Assembly: GCA_028673005.1 (NCBI GenBank)
Contig: CM054116.1
Location: forward strand, 69,391,315-69,455,314
Length of the DNA stretch: 64,000 nucleotides
Source of the DNA: Tanypteryx hageni
Lineage: Eukaryota > Arthropoda > Insecta > Odonata > Petaluridae
Direction: 5' to 3'
Part shown: piece after piece, positions 23,471 through 36,300 of the stretch
Numbering within the stretch: the first letter of the stretch is position 1
Layout: every line of letters begins with the position of its first letter
Made by a program: the position numbers and the translations under genes
The notes under the pieces: model-generated
What the model saw: the letters and a program-made list of their open reading frames with translations, nothing else
Databases searched by the model: none
What the model was told of the DNA's origin: nothing

Positions 23471-23501
23471 GGACTTGTGGGATTTCTCAAACAACCGATT
23501 C
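23471..23501 (-). repeat. Right terminal inverted repeat of the DUF7869-like element
   Basis: Reverse complement of 20246-20276 at 28 of 31 positions. It lies about 290 bp outside the first recognisable codon of the pseudogene, whose 5' side faces this end. Confidence 0.7.
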
Positions 23502-23752
23502 AAATGCAAATTTATAATGCCCTTCACCGATATCATGCTTTTCTTATGGGGGTGGAAATGAAACGAAAGATTGGGAAAAAACACCGTTAACTTTCCACCA
23601 ACTGATCCTAGATCCACAAAATTTTGTCCGTGTCTAGACCTCATATCCTGAAATAGCTTCCCCAAATTGCATCATTCCAGAGATATTGCCCGAACAGGCG
23701 GACGGACGGACAAACCGAATAACATAGGCGATTTTCATGTAGCCACCACATG

Positions 23753-24339
23753 ACTTTCTCCATACCTGTAATATTTATAAAAATTCCAAATAGGTTACAT
23801 GATAATAAATATTTTAAGTAACTGAGAGAAAATTTTAAAGACTAAAAAGAACAGAAATAAACACAAACCATAGCCTTCTGGTATTGGATATAGCCCGAAG
23901 CTCCAACAATTAAGAAAATATAAAGGAGAATTACTTGGACTTAACTAAGCGTCAAGTGTTTACAATAGTCGCCGGTAGGTGGTGTGGTTGTGGCAGCTAA
24001 AACATTTAGTTTTTAAGATATCTCTTAAACAATGCATTATATGGGAAAATATTTCAAACAAAGGTTGTAGAAAATTAATTTCCTATAACTTACGGTTAAC
24101 AGATTTTTACCAAAAACTAATCAGTTCTTGTGACTTTCATAAAAATGTTAAATATAAAATTTCGCATTGACCTGATTCATAGTTTTTGAGGTAGCGCACC
24201 CACAAAAATACTGTCACACAGAAACATCATCGAGAAAATGGTCAAAACGTGTTCAGGGGACCTCAAAACGTATTTCCGTTGAAATCTGGAAATCGATTTT
24301 TTTCGTGAAAACAATACCTATACTACATATGGAGAAAGT
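23753..24339. repeat. Region bounded by a 12-bp inverted motif
   Basis: ACTTTCTCCATA at 23753-23764 and its exact complement at 24328-24339 enclose 563 bp of AT-rich DNA. The segment CAAAACGTGTTCAGGGGACC and the GGACGGACGGAC just outside the left motif look repeat-like. No coding frame is recognisable. It may hold one element or two opposed ends. Confidence 0.35.
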
Positions 24340-27300
24340 AAAAAGCGCTAAAAACGAAGGAAAATAGTACTAACATCTCCAGGCAAGGAATAAAATATGC
24401 AAGAATTTACTACAACAGATTTAAGGGGCCACAAATTTACACCGTCGCATGAATAAGTGAAGCGATGGTCATGAGAGGTTAATGAGAATGATGGAGAAAG
24501 AGCGAAGGTTAGGAGAGAATGGAGGGATGGAGAGAGATGAAAAGCGAGAATGGAAAGGAGCCGATATCGAATGGGCCACTGCTCTCGCAGGCGTCGAGTG
24601 AGAGAGAACGAGGGTCCTTCTGGACCCTAGGTTGACCGAAGGGGCAGACGTTATCACCATGCGAAGGAATCTAGGTTTATACGCCACCCCTAGCTCGGCA
24701 TGTAAGGGTAACCCTTTCTTCTGACGTCAACGTTACCGCACGTCACGAAATGATCTCCACTGGGATAATAATGATAATGGTTCGAAAACATCCTGAAAAA
24801 TCTCGTGAAAATGGCGCTCGCATACGCGACGCAGAGAGAATCACAGAAAAACTCTCTTAGAGATAGACTTTCCCATTTCTGTCGACACTGAAACGCAGTA
24901 GAATATCTATACATCGAACCTCTGGGAAAGAGAATAAAATTGCCGAGTTATGAAAAGGGGAGTTGTGAAATGTCGATTCATCAGATAATATAATATAGCA
25001 AAAATGACCCGTACGAAATAAAAAGACTGACAATCGAATCATGCAGAGTTCCAATTGTGCCCGTGTATTTGGAACCATATCGATCGTTGGTGTTTCTCAC
25101 CAACTTGTCGAAATAAGAAGAAGAGGAGAAGGAAACAGCTTCTATCCCTCCCTATATCACTCGCAATTTTTCGAATGAACGACGCGACAGACTAAGGGCG
25201 AAAAGCGTAAGCCTGCTATAAATGGCTCCAGCCGAACTGATCTTGCGAAGGCTACATGGCGAGACGAGATGGATAGAGAAAGGAATGAAGGAAATGGCCC
25301 CATCCCGCATAGGTCGAGTGGCCCATCTACGCCTTAACCACCTCCATCCTAAAGCCTCTTTCTGCATCGCCACAACACCTTCACACACCTCTTCCCCTCT
25401 CGCCGCTTCCCGACAGAATCCAACCCTCACCGTTCTGTACCGACATACTCTTCCCACCCTCCCCCTCCATCTCTCCCTTCGCCGACCTTCTTCAAACACC
25501 CCATCTGACACACCTACGCCCTCCCCCCACTTTCTCCTCCCCACCTCACGACTCATCTTCCCTATTCTCTCTCTCTCTCTCTCACCCGACCCCCTTTTTA
25601 CCCCAAACCCATCCCACTTCCCTACCCGCAGTAATTAGTCTCTGACCGCCAATTAACGCACGGAGCGGACTCCTCTCTCTCTCCCCCGCCTATATCTCTC
25701 TCTCTCTCCCCCGCCTATCTCTCTAATCCCATCCTTCCCTCTTTTCTTCTCTGCCTACCCACATCCTCGCTATCTCTCCCTCGCCTCGCTCACACATACG
25801 CTCTCTATCTCCCTCCTCTCCTGCCACCCATCATCCTTCCTTACCGCGCGCTCCTCTCTCCTCCACATATCCCTCCCCATTACACAAAATGCTCACTTGG
25901 CAACAGCGCAAGGCGGCCCGGCACAAATTACCTGGCGTTTAATCTTCCAGACACTGATTATATGCCCACCCTTCCTCCCCCTCGCCTCCCTCCTCCTTCC
26001 TCCCTTCCACAGTACCATCTCTAAAACCCACTCCTGTCTCCTATCTCTCCAGTCTGGCCTCTCTCTCGCCTTATCTTCCTTGTTTCTCTCTTCCCTTCTC
26101 TATCTCGCCTCGTTTCTCTCTTTATTCCGTCAATTTCTCAAAATATTTTCCTCCATTTGTTCCTACTTTCCTCTCGCAGATTGAAAACGACATTCCTTGG
26201 ACGAAACCATTCTTGTTATGTTGCACATTCCTTCCTCTTTCCTCTTCACAAAACTTCTTCGCGCTTTAATTTAAATTTTTTTATTTAACCCTCAAACCTT
26301 TCCTTATTGTACATAGGAAATGTTGGTTCCCAAGTGTCACGTTTCGCAATTTGATTTCCACCGATTACGGACGGGAGGGTTTCGTTGAGTGGTGTGAGAG
26401 GCGCAGGAGCTCGCTCGTTCATTTGTGCATAAGGGACGTCCTCATATATTTGATACAAGGAGCTACAACAGAGAGGAGCATCGCATGCCATTCCCATTAT
26501 GTTAAAAGTAATAAGGTGCTCAGTCTACGTCGTTTTTTTCTAAAGCCACCAATCACTCGCGCTCGCATTTATTAATTCAAGTCGAGTTACATCACCGAAA
26601 CCTATCAATCCTCCTCCCCTCCTCTCTATATAACCCTCTGCCATGCGTGCTTTCTTTCTCCCTCTCCTGTCATCCAACCGCCCTTAATTTCTTCTGCCAG
26701 CATTATTTCCCATCCCGGAGAAAATAAAAATTGCCCCTACCTCTCCCCCCCCCCCTGCGATTCATTTATTGTTTTCCCTCTCAGATTGTTCCCTTCATAC
26801 CTCCATCTACCCCGCTCCATCCCTTATATTACGCTGCCCTTTCTTCCAATAGCGCTTCTCCTCCAATTAATCGCCTTCCCCCCGTTTTGCGTTGCGTGCT
26901 GCAACAATTCCCGACCGTACGTTTTCGCCCTAATATCCACCTATTCTCTTACTCTCTCCCTCTTTCCACCTTTCCTACCTTTTGTTCCTGAGATTCTGCA
27001 CGCCACCTCATCCCACGCCTCTCTCCCTACCTCCCTCACCCCACATCCAGACTTGTGTTCCATTCCCTCTCTCTATCCTTTTCTCCCTCCCTCACTCTAT
27101 CTCCCTCTCTCTCTCTCATCTCAGCCGCTATATTGAAAATAGCTGGCGTTCCGTGGTAGGAGATAAATACGTCGGGCAAAACATGCAGGTCAATCAATAA
27201 CCCTTTAGAATTTGTATCTCCTTAATCCCAAAGACTCACTCCCACGCCGCAATTGTACCCCCTTCCTATCTCCCACTCCCCTCTCCTCCCTCTTCCCCAC

Positions 27301-30300
27301 CCTCCTTTATCCCATCCGCCATACAGAATGTAACTACGCACTCATCCCACTTCTCCTTCGCTAAAGGCATTGGATCTTCTTTCTCTGTTTTAATTTCTTC
27401 TTACTCCACCCCCCTATCTCTCCCTCCATACTTATCTCCCCCACACCCTCTCTCTCTCTCCTTCCCAATGATTCCCCCTCCCCTTCCCTTTCCCCTCCAC
27501 CCACTCTCTCTCTCTCTCACTTTTGCGTTCATATTGCTCTTCCCCTCCCAGCCTCTATCTATCTCCAGACCCGAAACACCCGCAAAACACACACGAGGAA
27601 CACACACAGACACGCCGTTTCGACTATGCCGTTGTAAAGCTTTAATTAACGTCTAAAACCGCTCATATAGGTTCTAATTTGCAGCGACTTCAAAGGGGGA
27701 TATATTATGGCTTTGAAGCCGGCAGACGGAGGAAGAGGAGGGAAAGGAAGAGAGGGTTTTGGAGGAGAGGAAGAAGGAAGGAAATTGGAGTATGGGGCGG
27801 GAGAAAATGGAAGGGTTTTTGAAGAGAAGCCGGTGGAAAGTAAAAAAAAAAATGAGGGACACTGGGACGTCTCGCAAGAACAATGACACGCGGATAAACG
27901 GATTCGAATGCCTCATCCCATTCTCATTTTTCCCGCGTGCGAATAAGCGTTTCGCTTTTGCATCTCGACGCCTAGGTCCTCGCGAACGTGGCGACGGTTT
28001 TCTCGGGTGCGGAAATCGAAGGAACTAAACCGTTATTTTTTTCCCATTGTTGCACAGTGACCGGGAAATGGAATAGTAGAACGATATAAATAATCTCTCT
28101 CTCTCTCCCATTCTTCGGATAAATCCCGGCAACCACCGCTAGAGGGGGAATAAAAGTAATTTTATCCAATTACCTTGAATTTAGGATTCTCTATAAATTT
28201 TCGGCAATGCTTTATGACTTGTCGAGGAGGTGAAGCGGCGTAAAAATAACGAGCGGCCATTACGAAGAAACCGGGCGAGGGCGGAAAGGTCCAATTTTTT
28301 CCTAATTGGCGGAAAATTATAATCTCCAACTTTTATCCGAGCGGAAAATCTTGGTGCGAAATGCGCGACATCCGACAATGAAAAAACGACCGGAAATTCA
28401 CACTCCTTCATCCTTCACCTTCGATTCCGAACGAAATTAAATTCGAAATTTAAACGTTCGAACTCGAGCGCCTTCCTCGCACATCATATCCCTTTATATT
28501 ATACACATCATAAAATTATGGACGCCGTATATTTTTATTTCCCGATTTTCCTTGCATCCGCACACGAGCTGAGCGTCACTTAATAATAATAATAGGCGTG
28601 GCCGAGGTGATGTTTACGTGCCAATTCCCACCGTCAGCTTTAGGAGCAATTTGTCTGCCCCTCTCGGAGGAGGCGACCTTGGTCTCGAGCATAAACTGAT
28701 TGCTTCTTCCGTAAATTAACCGTGCGATGTTCTGTAATAACGCCCTCTCCTTATCGAGACCAACTAAAGTGGCGACGCAGCCAGCGTCGGTTACGACCTC
28801 CGTCTCTCTCATATGCCGCCGCTGCAATATGCGACGCGATAGGAACGAGGAGGGGTGGCGGTGTTATCAGAAACTCCCTCGCGATAAAAGTAAATTAGAA
28901 GGCGACCTCTATAACTCGAATTTTCGATCATTCAAGGTTTACGCGTTTTCCTGTTAGCATTCACGATCGTTCACGTGAATTTTTACGGGTGGAATTCTCT
29001 TTAACTGGATTTCTTCATCTTGACTTAAGGCACGAGTTGCACATGTTTGACTATATTTGTTAGGTAGTTTTAGGTGGCGTCCTCGCGAGCTAGATGATTA
29101 TTAATTTGGAGTAGAAAATTTTGCGACATGGGTTTGTCAGTTAAAAAGACGCTTAATTAACTGTTCCTACTTTGTCATCGATATGTAGGTATTCAAGGTA
29201 CTCAATCGGAGGGCAATGAGCGTGTTAAAGAATGGCACACAACCAAAAAATTCTAACGATTGGCTTTAATGTGGTTGTTTCATTTCTGTAAGCATTTTTC
29301 CATAATGAAATACTATTCTAATCTTAAAAAATTGATGAATGTTGCTCTTGACCAGCTAAGAAATCTTTAACGTCCATCATAACAGTGGCACAAAACACGA
29401 TATAATAATTCATACGTAAGGGCATGACCATCACTTGATACGATAATTTATAATATACTCTCATCGATTCCTCAACCTTATTTTAAGATAATATACAAAT
29501 GATCTTAACCTGAATAAAGCCGTAATAGAGAATCGAAGGAATTTCGTCGAATCGTTCGCATAGAATGCACTGCTCCCATCGCCGAGGCCACCTAGCGGTT
29601 TTTTTACAGAGAGAGAAAAACGAAAAACAAACGCCCTATCGATTCGATACATAAAAAAACAAACAGCCAGCTTAAAAGACGATTTCATTAACCCTCTCCG
29701 CTCGAATCTCCTTCGAACGGCTGTTCCTTTCGTAGGGCGTCCTCGGGAAGAGCATCTTGTTCATTTCTCGAGGCGCTTCCCCAACGGAATATCCATCTTT
29801 CTCTCATCACGACCCTCCCTCCCACCCTCCCGGCCTTCCACCTCCTCCTCCTTTTCCATTATCCCCCGTCTCCTCCCCCTCCCCCCCCCCCCCTTCGCTC
29901 TTCGCGCGGTCGGGCAAGAAGGTGGGAGGTGTTCCCAGCACACGCCCCCCTACCCCTTCGACACCTCTTGCCCCGCACTCCGCCCACTCGTATATCTTCC
30001 CATTATACACGTCCAGTCCTCTCTCACTCACTACCTTTCTTTCCCGCTCCTCTCCTCCAACTCCCCTTCTCTTTCTCTTCTTCTCCCCTTTTTATTTCAA
30101 TCCAACCCAACCACCTTGCACGCTAGCGGCAGCTCCCTCTCTCTCTCCCTCCGACCCACGTCCTCCCCGGTAATTTTTCTCCGAGCGCGCGCACACACAC
30201 ACGAGCGCGCATGCACGCGCGCGCAGGCTCGCTCTATCTCAGCACGCCCTCTCTCTCTCTCTCTCACTTTATATATTTTCATCTTCCCCTTCTCCGTCTA

Positions 30301-33300
30301 CTTCCCTTTATTGAAAATAATGGTATAATTATTTTTTTACCCTCCCCTATCTCTCTTTCTCCCGGTCGAAGTGATCAATGCAGTAAAGGAGTACGAGACG
30401 AGAAAAAAATAAAACGAACGCTTTGCGCACCTGGTGAGATGATATCGTGACGTCGAAACACACGCGGGCGTTTCGAATACATCTAATTTAGAGGAATAGC
30501 AATGAAGATGTTTTAATTTATAACGTGGCGGTGAATTGAAGCATCTCGCAAAATGATGGCTAAGTCGGAGGATTATATATTTTTTAAATGAGAGAAACGC
30601 TTCTAACCCGTGTCGGGTTCTAGCGGGATGCGCCGTAAACGATGGAGAGGAGACGATTAAGATAGTTCGCGGGAGAAATTTTCCTCTTTTCGTGAATCAA
30701 AGGAGCGAGTATTGAATATAAAAAGCGGATCTATAATGAGAAAACACTTAATTCGAATAAAAAGATAGAGACCGAACAAATGGGTGGAGAGTGTTTTGAG
30801 TATCAATAGATCTTCGCAGAAATGGAAAAGGGGATAATTCCTGGAAAGAGGCACAGGGATGAAAAGAGGGTGGTAATTTTACTTGGGTTAAAACGGTAGG
30901 AGAGTGGTGAGAGGATGCGATGCTTTCAGATTGTATCGAATAGAATGAATTAACCCAAAAGCATGAATTAAATTTACAGGAAATGCGCGCACCTAACTTC
31001 GAAAATGTGATTATTGACACATTATAATTCCACAAAATTATTTCTTTGTTGTTGACGATCAACACAGCCATGGAACATTTGTCGCCTGTCCTGTATAGAG
31101 CTCGGCTACTGAGTTAACAACAACGGCCGCTTTCTCCAAACCAGTGTAAAAATAATATGAGAATAACCGGAGTACTGGTGAATAAGACGGTTCTCATTTT
31201 AAAAACTCAATTCACGTTTCTGAACATTATTACAAGTAAACGTGAACTGTGGGTGATTGAACTGGACGTTCCAAGAGCTTTACAAGGTAGAAGAAGTTGA
31301 TTTACGAAGCCGCATGCGGCTCACGTCCCGTAGGTTGCCGACCTCTGGTCTCTTAAGATGTTTTAAAAAAGATCCGAATTCTGAAAACTGCCAGACACGA
31401 ATCCGCCATGACTATAAAAAAATGCCAGCCGCAATACCATTCCCACGCTTGGGATTTTTTTACGGCTATGAAAATGCATCCGACGTCCTCGAGAAACCTT
31501 GCCCGCCCACTCGCACTCGTCCAAACATCCGCGAATATCCTACTTTTTCATTCCTACCATAAAAATCCCCTTCTCTCTTTCCTAAGATTTGCCTCAGCCC
31601 TTATAGGTCGAGCTGCTAATGCTGTGATCTCATGAGCTCTCTCTCCCCCTCTTTTCTTCCTCTTTTAATTTCCCTCGGCTCTCTGGTGTGGCATGGTCAT
31701 TGTTCTGAGCCTGCGTATTTCTACATGCGAGTGTATGCGTGAGTTTGGGAGAATAGCCTCAAGATAGGGACTGACTCGCAGAGGAGAGAGAGAGGGGGTG
31801 GATAGAATGATGTCTCAAGGTCGAAGCAAAATCTGCCGATTCAAAAATGCATTTCAGAATCTCTTGCGCTGTTTTAAACAAGAATTCTTCGTCGTAGGGG
31901 GAAGCATTTCATTCTCGGCAGTCGCATAAAAAAAGGAACAGGTCCTGGTTCTCGTTTGACCGAGACTTTGTTCTATTTCGATGTTTTCGAGGCTCTCTAC
32001 CTCCTACCACATTACACCTTCTTCCACCTCCCGCAATTAAAAAAACGGACAAAGAAAAATTCCCAGTCTCACCTGGTTCGTGTTTGGGTCAAGGACATTT
32101 CCGACACTTGAAAGTCCTCGCTCAAAAAAATGTCTGCTCGCTTTTAGGCTGAAGCTATAGGAAGTAATTTGGCGAGAGCAACGAGTTTACGAGAACGATC
32201 GAATCGACCCGAAGTGCATGGAATAAATCAACGTATAAGCTTTGAACAAAGTGCCTAAGAGGCAGAAATATACAACCAATTATTATTATCTTTTGTTTTA
32301 AGGCGAAGTAGTGAGTTTAATTTATTCAATTGTTTGCCCCTTTACCTATTTTTTCATTATTCCCCTTTGACTTTTCACGATACATGCACATGATTGCGCT
32401 AACGCTGAATACAACGTACAGGTGAAAGGAGCTGCGAAACTTCAGCTCCACCAATAAAAACATTACCTACTCCAAATAACGTTTTTCAAATAATAGTCTC
32501 TCAACTTGTTAAATAATTTGGAAGTAAAAAGTAATCCCGATGAGATTGTTGGCAATTTCCTAAACCAATGTGAAAGATATTTATATTGTTTTTTACAGGC
32601 GATGTCGTGTAGGCATTGGATTTTGCAAATATTACGGATTATACTGAAGATAAATTATATCAATATATCCCAATGCTACTTCTCGGGACACCCCATATGC
32701 GGGTAGCCAAGTGTTTTTAATAAAGTGAAACATGATAACCACTAAGTAATTCAAGTTCGTTACTGAGTTTATCCTAGGGGAATTCAACTAGAAAAATTTA
32801 CATCGATGCACCCAGTTGAAGACGCGGTTATTTCATCATATCATATGAAACATTCATATCATACATAATACTACAAGCCAATTACCACGACGAATAAGCT
32901 TTCTTGCACACACGTGTGGTAACACCCATGTGGAAGCGCATCCATCCAAGAAAATACACTTCAGAATCAACGCGTGAGATTCGATTAAAAGGTGCGTAGC
33001 AAATAGTAAGCACCCCTAACACTCGAAAACCTTAGTACGAGTGAGGGCAGTTTTTATAGTTTGATAGTAGAAAGGAAAAAAAGGATTGGGTGACCCAAAT
33101 AGTAAGGAGACCAGCTATATCAGACTCGGCTGACACCATTAATAAATGCCCCTTCTTTTTCTCCAATTCGCCGAAAAAAGGTTAAGGTTTTCATTACATC
33201 TGCCCTCTCTCTCTCTAGCATTCATCACTCTCTCCATCCCACTCTCCCTCCCTACCTAACCTCCCCTTCTACTCCTTTCTATACAAACACACGAGATTGC

Positions 33301-36300
33301 CACCCCTTCACTGTCACACCAACCCTCCCGCCCTTCTTTATCCTCCTCTACATCCACCCCGCCACGTCGCTTTCTTCCCCCCTATTCTCCCACTCCAAAC
33401 CCTTCGCCTCAATAATACCCCCTCCCCTTAACAAAACCTCCCCCCCCTCACTTCCCATAGCAAAACCAAAACCTCCCTTCCTCTCCCCTAAAAAAAACCA
33501 CTTCACCCCCCTCCGTCCCAGACTCCCACATGCTCCCTTGAGTAATGGAGGATTCCGGACCTCGTTTCCGGGGACACGGGTTTGGAATGCGGCTCCGGGT
33601 AGGCGAGGGAAGAGGAGACGCCGGCGTATAGCCTCTCTCTCCGTCTACCTCCCTCTCCCTCTCCTCCGGTGAGCGTGTGTGTCTGCGGACGAGCCGCTCC
33701 GGGTGCAAAACTCTTCCTCATCCCACACACCCTTCCCTTCTTGCCTCGCTTTCCCGGCACAGAATCCTATTCCGGCGGGACGGGTCACGGGAAAAGGAGC
33801 GAGGAGGAACCTTTAAGTTGAATGGTTTCCCAGATTTTCATATCGCTGTCGGATTCTCAGCCGCTCTTCATTTTTTATTCAAAATAAGAGGGAAAGAGTG
33901 GAGGGGAATATGGGAATATGGCGAGGGTCGCGGGAGGTGGGAGTTACGAAACGCGTAACAAAAACGTCTCCGGCGGATCTTACGGTCGTCATTAATCTGC
34001 CCGAGACAACGAACGATGAGAAAGGCAACGGCGGAGACGTGGCAGAAATTGAATGTGAACGGATATTTTCCGTTGTGTAAATCTATTGGTCTCCAGAGGT
34101 TCCGAATCAGCTTTTTCTTCCTTGAGGGATCTCGCCAGCCAATAACATGACGTCGCTTCAGCGCATCTCCTCGAAACGAGTGTCGCGGAACATTGGTGTG
34201 CCTCGACAGGCAGTGAGTACACCGGGAAAATTACAGAACCGTAAGGTGGGAAAGGACGGAGCTGTGTTTTTATCCGTAACTCAAACAACTCGAAACCTTA
34301 AGTGAGACAAAAAAATCCGAGTGTTGAAGATTCAATTTATACACTGGCTTCCATTTCACGCACGAGAATAATTACCAAGAAAATCTTTTTCCAGCCATCG
34401 AAAAGTTTCGAGCGACATTCGTTCGATTTATAGAGAGGTTTGACGAGTTCAGCTGGCTTATATCAGCAAAATACGTGTATATTTCCATTCTTCATTCCAT
34501 AATCAAGACGCAAAATTACTCGCGAGAACTAGACAGGCAATCAGCCACCATGGCCAGCTTGAGTCATGAAAAAACTCCATTGCGATATTTTTTCGTCTTT
34601 CGACAAATATTCAAGGGTTTAAGACGAATAGAAGCGTTTCGCAAAGATAAAGCTGCAACGTTTAATATTCGCAGAAAACTGGTTATTTTTCATATGTTCC
34701 ATCATTAAGGTAGTTTTTCTATCGACCCACTAGGCGACCAATCTAATTTAAGCCCCGCATTAGCTGTTGCGTGCAAATGACAGAATGTCTTGCGCCTACT
34801 CCGCATATTTTCCAGCCAAAGGTACGTTTCTATTCGTTTGCACGCAGGAGATTAGTCCGATTAGTCCTGCAGGTGATCCTTTTCCGATCTCAAACGCAAA
34901 TCTTTTTAATTTATACATTTTGCGACTACCGCGACATTTAATTTGGTTGGAGTAATAAAGAGGCTATGACAAACGAATGCACTAGCTAGGTCTAAAGGAG
35001 AGTTTTTGCAATAAGAAAAAGGATCGCGGGGAAAATTAACCCAAAACTGGAGTAAGATGGAAAAACTGTGCAACAATAACTGTTACCTCGAGATTTACGA
35101 GATAAGTCGTAAGCCAGTTAAAATTGTTTGTCACGAAACGAGGGGTGCCGCACTTATTAACCTGGAGGAGTGCAGCATTGCTTTAGTGCCCATAAATTAT
35201 ATAGATTTAACGGCAAAAATTATAAAAGAAAACGCGATTAAAATTACGAGCAGACGAGCTGAAAAAATAATGCAAAAATCACAAGCGAATCGCTTCACCT
35301 CGGTCCGAGATTAAAACGAAGTTGTTTATAATTAAATTTTAATCTCCTCTCCAAGTGCCTCCTTAAATAGAACAAAATTTAAATGTAACGATCTCGCTTC
35401 AAATCTCCATATCTCCGCCAGTACGGATAGAGAGATACACTCGGTTTAAAACAAACAAAACTTTAAACGTCACAATAGGCATGCAACAATTGGCAGGCGG
35501 TCAATTAAAATAAAAACTAAAAAAGGCCGCAAAACGTTTTTCACAACCGCGGAGAAAAATCCAAGTCTATTATAAAGTTATTAAATTATGCTCATTAACG
35601 AAAGCAATAACCCCTTCCCAGACCCTAAAACATCCTCATCCCAAAACCCAAAAATCTCTAGAAGATGAGCACAAGGGATATCAGCTCAAAGCAGTCTGTC
35701 GCCTTGGCTACGGCCTCGTTTCGCCCCGCCCCTTAACAAGACTCTCTTCCCTTAGCACTCCCACCCTCTCCCATCCTTCCCCACCCTCCCTGCTGCAAAT
35801 TCTGGAGAAGAAGAGAAAGAGACTCCCTCCCACATCCCGGAATCCTCATCTCAATTCCTCTCTCTCTCTCCCTCCCTCCCCACTCCCATTCCACTCCACC
35901 CTCACCCACGGCAATCCACAAAAGCCGTGCCCACCCCAACCACTCCCACCGACTTGCAGCGTTGCCGCTCCGAACAATTAGCAAAAAACGTCCAGCCGGG
36001 CCTCGCAGTGTTGCCGAGTTGCCGGCAATGAACGCGGCAATAATTGGGGAGGAGGAGGCGGATAATTTTGGGAAGGGGAGTTGGAGGAATGAGAGGAGGA
36101 GAGTGAGATAAAATGGTGTGGAGGTGGATGGAAAGAGGGGGGGAGGAGAGGCATGTGAAATGGGGGGAGGGTGTGGCAGAGTGCAAAGGGAAGGGGAGGG
36201 AGGGATTACCGAAAATGGGGATGAGATGCTGGTATGGGAATAGAGAGAATGGGCGAGAGAGAGAGAGAGGGACACACAGAGGGAGGGAATGAGAGAGAGA

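Noticed and set aside
28576..28827. 83-codon minus-strand frame in a GC-richer patch
   Set aside because: Not recognised; no splice sites or homologue seen, and the frame ends in a repeated-Ile string from an AATAAT run.
32036..32110. CAG|GTGAGA donor-like site on the minus strand after a short open segment
   Set aside because: No credible acceptor-bounded coding exon; a lone donor match is not enough.
34550..34708. ATG in a perfect Kozak context (GCCACCATGG) opening a 53-codon frame
   Set aside because: Short, unrecognised product with no splice or promoter support; the context can occur by chance.
35057..35314. 85-codon plus-strand frame that looks fairly protein-like
   Set aside because: No family resemblance and no nearby gene structure; AT-rich codons match the background.
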